The notes under the pieces are model-generated. The model did not search any database. It saw only the letters and a list, made by a program, of their open reading frames with translations, and was not told the DNA's origin. A stretch of 64,000 nucleotides of DNA. It comes from Anammoximicrobium sp964645045 (GTDB lineage: Bacteria > Planctomycetota > Planctomycetia > Pirellulales > Pirellulaceae). Positions 25,488 to 33,949 of this stretch are shown piece after piece; within the stretch, counting starts at the first letter, position 1; every line of letters starts with the position of its first letter. Made by a program: the position numbers and the translations under genes. The stretch is from the NCBI GenBank assembly GCA_964645045.1, contig CAZXYZ010000040.1, positions 19,654-83,653 of the forward strand. The letters run 5' to 3'.

Positions 25488-25685
25488 TCACTCAGCCAAG
25501 CGTTGAAACACGCGTCTCCGCTGGTCCGCTAATTTGCGGAGAAACGCCCGATCTTCGTCATTCAAGTGGGTGGCATCCTCGGACTCAGGCACGATCCACA
25601 GATTCATCCGTGCCCCCTCGGAAAATTCAACGGGCTCCTCGGGAGCAAACACGCCGTCGTGGTAAGTCGCGATGATCGGCTGCAT
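25488..25685 (-). CDS. DUF104/AF2212-type antitoxin-like protein
   Basis: A 65-residue protein, MQPIIATYHDGVFAPEEPVE..., matching the DUF104 pattern (short beta strand, DGVF-P-EPV, then EGARMNLWIVPE). Proteins of this family are usually antitoxins for VapC/PIN or related toxins. No toxin gene lies beside it here, so it is an orphan or acts on a distant partner. The C-terminus is helical and charged. Confidence 0.75.
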   Translation of the reverse strand: MQPIIATYHDGVFAPEEPVEFSEGARMNLWIVPESEDATHLNDEDRAFLRKLADQRRRVFQRLAE

Positions 25686-25790
25686 CAGGCAAGTCCTCGC
25701 AGGATTTGGCGGAGTCGAGACTTCCGGGATTGTACCTCAGATCAGCACACACCGCCAGCGATTCTGATTTCAGACTTCGATTTCGGGAGT

Positions 25791-25892
25791 CAGCACCGTT
25801 CGAGAAACGAGTGTCGCCTTTCGCTCCGCGAAAGGGCGTTCTCTCGCGGAGCGAAAGACGACAATCTGGACACATATTTCTCGAAAGGTGCT
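25791..25892. repeat. Nested inverted-repeat element J1
   Basis: Outer arms CAGCACCGTTCGAGAAAC (from 25791) and ATTTCTCGAAAGGTGCT (ending 25892) enclose inner arms GTGTCGCCTTTCGCTCCGCG and its inverted partner (CGCGGAGCGAAAGACGAC). The same outer arms enclose a different inner pair at 56485-56600. Confidence 0.85.
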
Positions 25893-25937
25893 TACCCGCA
25901 ACCAACGGCATCGAGGACCGATGTCAACAACTGCTAC

Positions 25938-27809
25938 TTACGAAGTCTCCAGGACCGCGGCCTGGCCGCTGGGCGATACCAGCGCGATCAGCGTCGTCCC
26001 CGGCGGTGCCTTGGGTTGGGTCTCGTCCGAGCAGACGATCAGCCGCTGGGCCGGATCGACCGCGAACAAGACGGCGGCCGACTCGCCATACTTGGCGCGA
26101 TAGTCGTTCCAGGAGAACTTGTCGGTCAGTTGCGTTTTCTTGACCTTGGCCCCGGCCGCCAGCCGCTCCAACAGCTCGTCGCGGTTGACGCCCCGGTCGA
26201 AGGCCAAGCGGCCGCGCAGGCGTGCCGGCACCGACTGGCGGCGGCTGGAATCCACGTTGCGGGGCGCCAACTGGTACACGTGGGCCCGGCCAAAGACGTG
26301 CGCCAACTCGCGGATCGCCAGGGCGTTGACCTCGTCATTGGGCGTCAGCGCCACCAGGCGTCCGATGCCGCTCAGATCCAGTTCCTCTTGAACGTGCTCC
26401 GAGAGAATGCTCGCACATTCCGCCGGCAGTCCCGCCATCCGGGCTTCTGAAACGTTGCGAACGTTGGTATCCACCAACATCACCGGAAATCCGCAATTCT
26501 TGACCGTCAAGGCCAGTTCCCGCACCCAGGAATCCGCGCCCGCGAACAATACTCCCTGTGGATTGGCGTCGGCCAACCGCAACAGGCGGGCCACCGGCGC
26601 CGCGGCCAAGCCGTAGCAGGCGACCGTGGCCAGGATCACCAGGAAGGTCACTGGGGCGAGCTGCTGGGCTTGAGCGACCAGTTGTTCCGAGGCGCCTTCG
26701 GCAGTCAGCAGCGAGGCCGCGCCCAGGCCGAATACCGAGGAGACAGCGGCGGCCACAATGCCGCGGGGAGCAAGGCAGGCCAGGAACGCCCGCTCGCGCC
26801 AGTTCAATTCGCCGCCCCACTGGCTGATCAAGACGGACAACGGCCGCACGACGACAATCAGGGCTGCCACGAACGCCACTCCGCGCCAGTGCAACTCCGC
26901 CAACTGGCCCAATTCCAGCCGCGAACCGAGGACAATGAACAGGCACGAAATCAACAGCACAACCAAGTGCTCGGCTAACTCGTTCACGTGCCGGATGGAG
27001 ATTTCCCGCTGGTTCGCCAAGGCGATCCCCAGTACCGTCACGGTCACCAGTCCCGCTTCGCCCTGCAGGGCGTTGGACAAGGCGAAGACGCCTCCGGCGG
27101 CCGCCAGAAACGCCACGCCCTGCAGATAATCGGGAATCCAATACCGTCGCACGCAACGGCCCAGAAACCACGCGGTCACCAAACCGAGGAATCCACCGAT
27201 CAAACCGGTCTTCAACAGGATCAGCATGGCACTGGCCAAGGTTGCCGGGCCGCTGGGCGTGAACATCACCTCGAAGACCAGCACGGCCAGCACCGCGCCG
27301 ATCGGATCGATGACGATCCCTTCCCATTTGGCCACCGAACCGACGCGCCGTTGAGGCCGGATGAAACGCAACAACGGTCCCACGACGGTCGGCCCCGTGA
27401 CCACCAGGATCGCTCCCAGCAGACTGGCCAGCCGTAGGTCGAACTGCAACAGCCACCAAGCCGCCAGCGCGTTCAAGATCCAAGCGACCGCCGCGCCGAC
27501 CGTCACCAGCCGCACCAGGCCGCGGCCGGCCGCCCTCAGTTCACGAAACCGCAACGTCAGACCGCCCTCGAACAGGATGATACCGACGGCCAGCGACACG
27601 GGCGGAAACAGCAGCCGCGGGCCGATCGAAGGGGCGGAGCCCGTCAGCTGGGCCAACGCTTCATCCGGCCGGACAAAATAGCCCAGGCCGATCCCAAACG
27701 CCAGCAGCAGCAGAATGGATGGCACGCGAAAACGCCACGCCAGCCATTGCGCGGAGATGCCCAGCAAGGGGACAGCAGCCAGGTACAGCAGAAGATAGCG
27801 GTCGTGCAA
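25938..27809 (-). CDS. CPA1-type cation/proton antiporter with TrkA-N-like domain
   Basis: A 623-residue inner-membrane protein. The first about 400 residues form 12-13 helices of the Na+/H+ exchanger fold, including PVSLAVGIILFEGGLTLRFR and TGPTVVGPLLRFIRP. Residues about 415-540 form a soluble TrkA-N/RCK-like domain (VLFAGADSWVRELALTVKNC ... LVALTPNDEVNALAIRELA) in which the usual GxGxxG is degraded, so nucleotide binding is uncertain. It probably exchanges Na+ or K+ for protons. Its start lies 15 bases from rsmG on the same strand. Confidence 0.9.
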   Translation of the reverse strand: MHDRYLLLYLAAVPLLGISAQWLAWRFRVPSILLLLAFGIGLGYFVRPDEALAQLTGSAPSIGPRLLFPPVSLAVGIILFEGGLTLRFRELRAAGRGLVRLVTVGAAVAWILNALAAWWLLQFDLRLASLLGAILVVTGPTVVGPLLRFIRPQRRVGSVAKWEGIVIDPIGAVLAVLVFEVMFTPSGPATLASAMLILLKTGLIGGFLGLVTAWFLGRCVRRYWIPDYLQGVAFLAAAGGVFALSNALQGEAGLVTVTVLGIALANQREISIRHVNELAEHLVVLLISCLFIVLGSRLELGQLAELHWRGVAFVAALIVVVRPLSVLISQWGGELNWRERAFLACLAPRGIVAAAVSSVFGLGAASLLTAEGASEQLVAQAQQLAPVTFLVILATVACYGLAAAPVARLLRLADANPQGVLFAGADSWVRELALTVKNCGFPVMLVDTNVRNVSEARMAGLPAECASILSEHVQEELDLSGIGRLVALTPNDEVNALAIRELAHVFGRAHVYQLAPRNVDSSRRQSVPARLRGRLAFDRGVNRDELLERLAAGAKVKKTQLTDKFSWNDYRAKYGESAAVLFAVDPAQRLIVCSDETQPKAPPGTTLIALVSPSGQAAVLETS

Positions 27810-27824
27810 GAGGCACCTCGCGTT

Positions 27825-28499
27825 TCATTCCTCTTTCAGCCGCAACCTCAAGATAACGCTTTCCGAATCGGTCCCGGGCATCGGATAGCTGGCCGCCTTG
27901 CGCAATTCGATGGAATGCAGCACCCCCCGATGTCGGGCCTCGCCCCGTTCCTCGACCCACCGCGGTCCTTTGACGGCCAGCAGGCAACCAAACTCGCTCC
28001 AGTGCGGCTGAAACCACTTGCAGATTTTCCACAGCGGCCCCACCGCGCGGGCGACCAGCACGTCGAACCGATGCTGCGGCACCACGTGTTCGGCCCGCTC
28101 GTGATACAAGGATACGGTCAATCCCAGTCCGCGGACGATATCCTCGACCGCGTGCGCCTTTTTGCCGACGGATTCGCACAGGGAGATCCGCAGGTCCGGA
28201 CGGAGGATCGCCAGCACGACGCCCGGAACGCCGCCGCCCGTACCGACATCCAGCACGCTTTGGCCGGGTTCTAGCAGCCGGCTGATCTCCAAACTGTCGA
28301 CCAGATCCCGGCTGACAAACTTGCCGTAATCCGTGTGCCGCGTCAAATTCAGCTTGGCATTCCACGCCCACAGCCGCTGGCAGTACTGATCCAGCAGGGC
28401 GACCTGGGGCTCCGGCAGTTCCAGCGAGTGGCGGGCCAACGCCGCCGCCAACGATTCCTCATGCGATTCGCTCAACGATCCACTCCTTTGTTCCGCCAT
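27825..28499 (-). CDS. rsmG: 16S rRNA (guanine527-N7)-methyltransferase RsmG
   Basis: A 224-residue cytoplasmic SAM-dependent methyltransferase that modifies G527 of 16S rRNA. The SAM motif is VLDVGTGGGVPGVVLAILRP, preceded by NLTRHTDYGKFVSRDLVDSL and followed by ARAVGPLWKICKW, all typical of GidB/RsmG. The ATG at 28499 is used; a GTG at 28505 overlaps the stop of the upstream P-ATPase gene and is a possible coupled start. It shares an operon with the P-ATPase and probably the antiporter. Confidence 0.93.
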   Translation of the reverse strand: MAEQRSGSLSESHEESLAAALARHSLELPEPQVALLDQYCQRLWAWNAKLNLTRHTDYGKFVSRDLVDSLEISRLLEPGQSVLDVGTGGGVPGVVLAILRPDLRISLCESVGKKAHAVEDIVRGLGLTVSLYHERAEHVVPQHRFDVLVARAVGPLWKICKWFQPHWSEFGCLLAVKGPRWVEERGEARHRGVLHSIELRKAASYPMPGTDSESVILRLRLKEE

Positions 28500-28501
28500 G
28501 T

Positions 28502-31189
28502 TCACGAGTCATTGGCCAACTGGCGCCGGCCGAGCCACTTGGTCAGTTCCAGCACGGGCGACACCGAAAACGCCAAGGCGACGATGATGGTCCAATCGGT
28601 CCAAGTCAGGGCAAAGGTACCGAACGCTCCCTCCAGGAAGGGCAGGTAGATGACCAACAGCAACAGCATCAGCTCCCAAAGGACGGCGACGTTCAGCCAG
28701 CGGTTGGCAAAGGGACGCCGCAATACCGAGTGCCGGTCGGAACGGAAGTTGTAGGCTTTGAAAAACTGGATCAGGACCAGCGAGACAAAGGTCATCGTCA
28801 TGGCCTCCTCGGAACTGCGGCCGGACTGCCGAGCCCACACAAAAAGCAGCAGATTGACCAGCGCGGACCAACACCCGCCGACCAGCATCAGCGTGACCAC
28901 CGGGGCGGTGAAAATGCCTCGCCGCGGATCGCGCGGGCGGCGGCGCATCAGGTCGTCTTCGGGCGGATCGACCGCCAGCGCCAAGGCGGGCAAACCATCG
29001 GTGGCCAGGTTGACGTACAGGATTTGGACGGCGCTGAGCGGTAACGGCAGGCCGGCCAGCGTCGCGCCGGCCATCAGCCCGATCTCGCCGACGTTCGAGG
29101 ACAGCAAGTACATCAGGTACTTTTTGATATTACCAAAGATGCCCCGCCCTTCTTCGACCGCCGCGACGATGGAGGCAAAGTTGTCGTCGGTCAGCATCAT
29201 GGCGGCGGCCTCGCGGCTAACGTCCGTGCCGGTGATTCCCATCGCCACGCCTACGTCCGCCTTCTTCAGGGCCGGAGCGTCGTTCACGCCGTCCCCGGTC
29301 ATCGCCACGATATGGCCCTGCTGTTGCCACGCCGTAACCACCCGCAGCTTGTGCGCCGGCGAAACGCGGGCATAGACCTCGATCGTATCGACCGCTTGTT
29401 CCAATTGCTCGTCGCTCCACATCTCCAATTCCGGGCCGGTGACGACGCGTCCGTGCTTCAACAGACCCAGTTCGCGAGCGACCGCTTCGGCGGTCAGGGG
29501 ATGATCGCCCGTGATCATCACGGGCTTGATCCCGGCCAGTTCGCACGTTTGAATCGCCGCCCGGGCCTCGGGGCGAGGCGGGTCGATCATCCCGAGCAGC
29601 CCCAGAAACGTTATGTCGCGTTCGGCGTTTTCGCGGGTGGCGCCGGCACGCTGAGCCACGGCCAGGACTCGCAATGCCTCGCCGGCCAGCGACCTGGCCA
29701 TATCCAGGATCCGGTCGCGTCCGGCGGCGTCCAGCGGGATTTCGCCGTCGGCCGTCAACTGCCGCCCACAGGAGGGCAGCAAGACTTCCGGAGCGCCTTT
29801 GCAGAACGCCACGACGCCGGCCGGTTCAGTGTGCAGCGTGGTCATCCGCTTGGTTTCGGAGGTAAAAGGGATTTCATCGACGCGCGGATACTGCGCGTCC
29901 AGGTTCCCTTTGTTAAGTCCGGCTTTGGCGGCAGCCACGACCAAGGCCCCTTCGGTCGGATCGCCCTGCAGGTGCCACCGGCCATCGCTTTCGTCGTGGA
30001 CGATCCGGGCATCCGATGCCAGCGTGGCGGCTTGCAGCAGCCGCCGCAAAGGCGGGGTAGGCTCCAGCGGCTGCCCCTGCCAAGAGAACTGACCGTGTGG
30101 CTCGTACCCGACACCGGAAACCTCCACCAACTGACCGGTCACCAGGATGCGGCGGACGGTCATTTCGTCTTTGGTCAGAGTGCCCGTTTTGTCCGAACAG
30201 ATGACGGACGTGCTGCCGAGCGTTTCGACCACCGGCAAGCGGCGGACCAAGGCATGACGGCGCACCATCCGTTGGACGCCCATCGCCAGCGAAATGGTGA
30301 CGACGGCGGGCAGTGCTTCGGGAACCACCGCCACGGCGAGGGCGACTCCAAAAATCAGCATTTCCAGCAGCGGCTGGCCGCGCCACAGTCCCAACAGCAC
30401 GATCACACCCACGATTGCGAACGCCGCATGCGCCAGTTTGCGGCCGACGCGGTCCAGATTCTCCTGCAACGGCGTCCTGCCGGTCTCGACCGTCTGCAGC
30501 AGCTGGGCGATCTTGCCGAACTCGGTCTGCATGCCGGTCGCCACGACGACGGCGCGGCCGCGGCCATAAGTCACCGCCGTCCCGGCAAATCCGAGGTTGC
30601 GGCGGTCGCCCAGCGGAGCGTCGGGAAGCGTCAACGGAGCGGTCTGCTTTTCGACCGCCAACGACTCGCCCGTCAGCACCGCTTCGTCGATCTTCAGATT
30701 AACGGATTCGACCAGCCGTACGTCCGCCGGCACGCGGTCTCCGGCACGCAGCAGAATCACATCGCCGGGCACCACGTCACGAGCGGGGACTTCGACCTCG
30801 CGGCCGTCCCGTAGCACCGACGCCAACGGCGCCGCCATGCGACGGAGCGCCTGGATGGCACGCTCCGCACGGAACTCCTGGGTGAACCCCAGAAGCACGG
30901 CAAACATCACGATCACGGCGATCGTGATGGCCTCGACGGCATGGCCCAGGAATGCCGACAGCACCGTCGCCACGAGCAGGATGACAATCAGGACGTTCTG
31001 AAACTGCTCCAGCAACAACCACCAGGGGGAGACACGCTCCGGTTCGCGTAATTCGTTGTCGCCGTAAACTGCCAACCGTTGCGTGGCTGTGTCGCTGCTG
31101 AGGCCCGTGGGTGGCGCCTCGAGCCGGGAAAAAACCTCTTCGATGGGTAGGGTGTGCCAACTCGTTTGCCGATTGTCGGCTGAAGACAT
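28502..31189 (-). CDS. Cation-transporting P-type ATPase (P2A, Ca2+-type)
   Basis: An 895-residue inner-membrane pump. The phosphorylation site is CSDKTGTLTKDEMTV near residue 333, the hinge TGDGVNDAPALKKADVGVAM is present, and TM4 has VAVVPEALPAVVTIS. TM6 reads LYVNLATDGLPALALAVDP, with the Asn and Asp that bind Ca2+ in SERCA/PMR1-like pumps, so calcium export is likely. The N-terminal actuator has TGESLAVEK. The ATG at 31189 is supported by AAGG upstream. Its stop overlaps the possible rsmG GTG start. Confidence 0.93.
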   Translation of the reverse strand: MSSADNRQTSWHTLPIEEVFSRLEAPPTGLSSDTATQRLAVYGDNELREPERVSPWWLLLEQFQNVLIVILLVATVLSAFLGHAVEAITIAVIVMFAVLLGFTQEFRAERAIQALRRMAAPLASVLRDGREVEVPARDVVPGDVILLRAGDRVPADVRLVESVNLKIDEAVLTGESLAVEKQTAPLTLPDAPLGDRRNLGFAGTAVTYGRGRAVVVATGMQTEFGKIAQLLQTVETGRTPLQENLDRVGRKLAHAAFAIVGVIVLLGLWRGQPLLEMLIFGVALAVAVVPEALPAVVTISLAMGVQRMVRRHALVRRLPVVETLGSTSVICSDKTGTLTKDEMTVRRILVTGQLVEVSGVGYEPHGQFSWQGQPLEPTPPLRRLLQAATLASDARIVHDESDGRWHLQGDPTEGALVVAAAKAGLNKGNLDAQYPRVDEIPFTSETKRMTTLHTEPAGVVAFCKGAPEVLLPSCGRQLTADGEIPLDAAGRDRILDMARSLAGEALRVLAVAQRAGATRENAERDITFLGLLGMIDPPRPEARAAIQTCELAGIKPVMITGDHPLTAEAVARELGLLKHGRVVTGPELEMWSDEQLEQAVDTIEVYARVSPAHKLRVVTAWQQQGHIVAMTGDGVNDAPALKKADVGVAMGITGTDVSREAAAMMLTDDNFASIVAAVEEGRGIFGNIKKYLMYLLSSNVGEIGLMAGATLAGLPLPLSAVQILYVNLATDGLPALALAVDPPEDDLMRRRPRDPRRGIFTAPVVTLMLVGGCWSALVNLLLFVWARQSGRSSEEAMTMTFVSLVLIQFFKAYNFRSDRHSVLRRPFANRWLNVAVLWELMLLLLVIYLPFLEGAFGTFALTWTDWTIIVALAFSVSPVLELTKWLGRRQLANDS

Positions 31190-31221
31190 GGGGAAGACCT
31201 TGCTGCTGGAAAGTCGATCAC

Positions 31222-31316
31222 GGGCTCAGACGTACAGAATTCAGTTTTGCCGGCCAGCGGTTAGCCATGTGACCAAGTCTATTCCCGGCAAAACTGAATT
31301 CTGTACGTCTGAGCCC
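31222..31316. repeat. Inverted repeat I, perfect 32-bp arms
   Basis: The arms 31222-31253 and 31285-31316 are exact reverse complements (start GGGCTCAGACGTACAGAATT). The 31-base centre contains TTAGCCATGTGACC, and a similar centre (TTGGCCATGTGCC) lies in imperfect repeats near 50302-50352. Divergent genes flank it (P-ATPase and J-like/AAA protein). Confidence 0.9.
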
Positions 31317-31490
31317 TTTTGCGCCGTCGCCAGACGCGTGAAGACTGCAGATCTTAACGCCCGGCCCGCATTTTGAACAGGCGGCGATTGCCTCCCGTGT
31401 CATTGCCCCCCGGTAATTGGCAGGGATATAATCAACGCTCGACACATAGCAACGGTGGTCAAAAGAAGTTCCCGATGTTCGAGACTCCCC

Positions 31491-31652
31491 GCCGAGCTTG
31501 CTCGGTGGAAGCTGTGATTCTGCACTAACCGGTCCAAACGAAGCGTCCCCTCATTTCCCCCGCCGCCGCGGAGCGGCGGCGGGGAAAACGAGGAGGGTGG
31601 TTGCGGCACCGACTCTAGTGCAAAATCAGGGGCTCTACCGAGCAAGCTCGGC
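31491..31652. repeat. Nested inverted-repeat composite H2
   Basis: The outer arms 31491-31527 (GCCGAGCTTGCTCGGTGGAA...) and 31616-31652 enclose a core hairpin at 31549-31593 (CCCCGCCGCCGC/GCGGCGGCGGGG with AACGAGG flank). The arm includes GCTGTGATTCTGCAC, shared with H1. The remainder of 31190-31757 shows no gene. Confidence 0.85.
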
Positions 31653-31757
31653 AGGGGCCCGAAATACGCGATCGAATCTATCGTACCGAAATCGGGAAGT
31701 TATTTCGGCTCCCGTTGCGATTGCCGTTCACCTCCCCAGCCGCCTTGGGACACGTAC

Positions 31758-33875
31758 GTGGAATTCAATCCTTATCACCAATGGCTCGGCCTTCCGGCAC
31801 AGGTCACCGCGCCCAATCACTACGAACTGCTCGGCCTGCGTCTGGGGGAGAGTTCCGCCGAGTTGATCGGTTCGGCAGCCGACCAGCGTACCCGCCGGAT
31901 CGAGCCCTTCCTGCCCGGCGAGCAGGGGCTGCTGGCGCGGCGGTTGCTGGACCAAATTGCCGCCGCCCGCCGGTGTTTGCTGGACGCAAAGGCGAAGGCC
32001 GAATACGACCGTCAAATGGATTCGGGCCAAACTGGAGCGTTGCCACTGCCTGGCATTCGGCCTTTGCCGCCGGCCTCCGGTCCAATCGCTGCGGGAGGGG
32101 CAGCGTCACCTGCGGCGTCCGCGCCCGGCGGCACCAGCGATTCGGTTCCCACGCCAACGCTGACGGCGCCACGCCCCAGCCGGAATGGCGTTCGGCCGGC
32201 ACCCAGGGACCTTCGGGATGGTCTACCCGATACGCCGCCGGCGGTATTGACGCCCGCGCAGGGTATGCCGCCGGAGCTGCGCGTGCCCGTCATGGGCAAG
32301 TTGGCGTTGGATGGGATTCTGGCCGAGTTGGCCCAGGCCATGCAAGATTGCCGCCAGTTGTACTTGTCCTGTGTTCCGCCGTCGCCGGGATTTCCGCCAG
32401 CCGACATGCAGCAACTGGCCGTTTCGCAGGATCGTCTGCACCGCGGGCTGCTGGCCAAAATCTACGCCGCCATTGCCGAGGCCGACGGACGCTGGACGTA
32501 CGAAGAACAACGCTGTGTGACGGCGCTGCTGCAGCACGTGGGCGTATCCTGGTCCCCGGACCAACTGGAAGCAACGGCACGCAAGGTCGCGCGGCAGGGG
32601 GCCAAGCTGGATTGGCAGCGTCTGTTGCAACCGTTTCGGGCCATTCCGGAACTGCGCGCCAGGACGGCGGATCTGGAGACGGTGATCGTCCGCGTCGCCA
32701 ATCTGATCGCCAAGGCCGATGGAGTCGTGGCCGACAGGGAGACCGCGGTGCTGCACGCAATTCAAGAGCAGGTTCGTGCCGAGCGGCCACTTGACGCCGC
32801 GCCGGCCGCGGTCGAAGCCGACCTGCCGTGGGTGGGACCCGTGGGGCCGCACCGCGGGCAACGGGTGAAGCCTGACGCGGGGCAGTTGCGGGACCAGTGC
32901 CTGGGAAAACTGGATTCGTTGGTCGGCTTGCGGCAGGTCAAGCAGGAGATTCGCGCGCTGGCCGATTGGGCGTTCCTCCAGAATCAACGCCGGCGGGCGG
33001 AGTTGCCCTACGAAGCGACGGATACCCGGTTCCTGTTTGTCGGCCGGGCCGGAACGGGCAAGACGCAAGTCGCGCGGCTGCTGTCCGAAATCCTGGCAGC
33101 CAGCGGCGTGTTGAAACGCGGCCAGTTGATCGAGGCCAACGGCTTCGACCTGGTGTCCCGCGAGCCGGGCGAGGCCGCGAAGATCGTCAAGGCCAAACTC
33201 CGCGAAGCCATCGGCGGGACGCTGTTGATCGAGTATGCCGGCGCGTTGTTTTCGGCGGGCGAATCGTCCACGGCCGGCGTGCTGCGTGCCCTGCGGCAGA
33301 ACATGGTCGCTCACGCCGGCCGCTTGGCGGTGGTCTTGGCGGATCACTCCGATCGCTTGCTGAACCTGTTGGACCGGAGCGGGGATTGGCAACCGCTGTT
33401 CCGCCGTTATTGGCGGTTCGACGATTACCGCGCCGGGGAATTGGGGCAAATCTTCCAGTTTCATTGCAGCCGCAGCCAGTACCAAGTGACGCCGCTGGCT
33501 CAGATCAAGCTGCTGTTGGGATTCGATTGGCAGCTGCGTCAGGACGCGGACCGGTTTGGATACGGGCATGGAGTTCAACGCGTGTTCGGGCGGGCGGTGC
33601 ATCGATTGGCCGGCCGCATCGCCGGCATTTCGCCGCTGACGAAACCGCTGCTCACGACCTTCCAAGACGCCGACATCGCCTTTGACGGCGTACCGGAACA
33701 GGTCTTTGCCAATCTAACGGACCCCCAGCGCAGGTTCACGGTCTGCTGTCCCGGCTGTCACAGTGTCAATGTCGTCGGTCCCGAGTTCCTGGGCATCCGC
33801 GTCGAGTGTACGCGCTGCCTCCAGCGTTTCGTGTGTGCCTGGGGGGAGCTGGGGAACGAGTCGCAAGTGGCGTAA
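31758..33875 (+). CDS. J-like / TerB-like / AAA+ / zinc-ribbon fusion protein
   Basis: A 705-residue protein. Residues 1-90 form a planctomycete J-like domain (NPYHQWLGLPAQVTAPNHYE ... LDAKAKAEYDRQM). A Pro/Ala linker runs to about 165. Residues about 215-335 form a TerB-like helical domain with two repeats (KIYAAIAEADGRWTYEEQ and LIAKADGVVADRETAVLHAI). An AAA+ domain of the CbbX/SpoVK type follows (SLVGLRQVKQEIRAL; Walker A GRAGTGKTQ at about 429-437). Its Walker B position reads TLLIEYAG instead of the usual IDE, so hydrolysis may be impaired. The C-terminus has a zinc ribbon (CPGC ... CTRC). The TAA stop comes from repeat C1. Role unknown; chaperone-like remodelling is a guess. Confidence 0.8.
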   Translation: MEFNPYHQWLGLPAQVTAPNHYELLGLRLGESSAELIGSAADQRTRRIEPFLPGEQGLLARRLLDQIAAARRCLLDAKAKAEYDRQMDSGQTGALPLPGIRPLPPASGPIAAGGAASPAASAPGGTSDSVPTPTLTAPRPSRNGVRPAPRDLRDGLPDTPPAVLTPAQGMPPELRVPVMGKLALDGILAELAQAMQDCRQLYLSCVPPSPGFPPADMQQLAVSQDRLHRGLLAKIYAAIAEADGRWTYEEQRCVTALLQHVGVSWSPDQLEATARKVARQGAKLDWQRLLQPFRAIPELRARTADLETVIVRVANLIAKADGVVADRETAVLHAIQEQVRAERPLDAAPAAVEADLPWVGPVGPHRGQRVKPDAGQLRDQCLGKLDSLVGLRQVKQEIRALADWAFLQNQRRRAELPYEATDTRFLFVGRAGTGKTQVARLLSEILAASGVLKRGQLIEANGFDLVSREPGEAAKIVKAKLREAIGGTLLIEYAGALFSAGESSTAGVLRALRQNMVAHAGRLAVVLADHSDRLLNLLDRSGDWQPLFRRYWRFDDYRAGELGQIFQFHCSRSQYQVTPLAQIKLLLGFDWQLRQDADRFGYGHGVQRVFGRAVHRLAGRIAGISPLTKPLLTTFQDADIAFDGVPEQVFANLTDPQRRFTVCCPGCHSVNVVGPEFLGIRVECTRCLQRFVCAWGELGNESQVA

Positions 33876-33926
33876 GCTTCCAGCTTGCGATGCCGCGGTC
33901 TCACGCAAGCTGGAAGCTTACGCCAC
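33867..33926. repeat. REP-like inverted pair C1
   Basis: Perfect 23-bp arms at 33867-33889 (GTGGCGTAAGCTTCCAGCTT plus GCG) and 33904-33926. The GTGG head and AAGCTTCCAGCTT hairpin recur in element J2. The left arm contains the stop codon of the upstream gene, and the right arm ends 24 bases before the M48 start. Confidence 0.9.
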
Positions 33927-33949
33927 GGAGGAGATTTCTGGAGTGCGAT

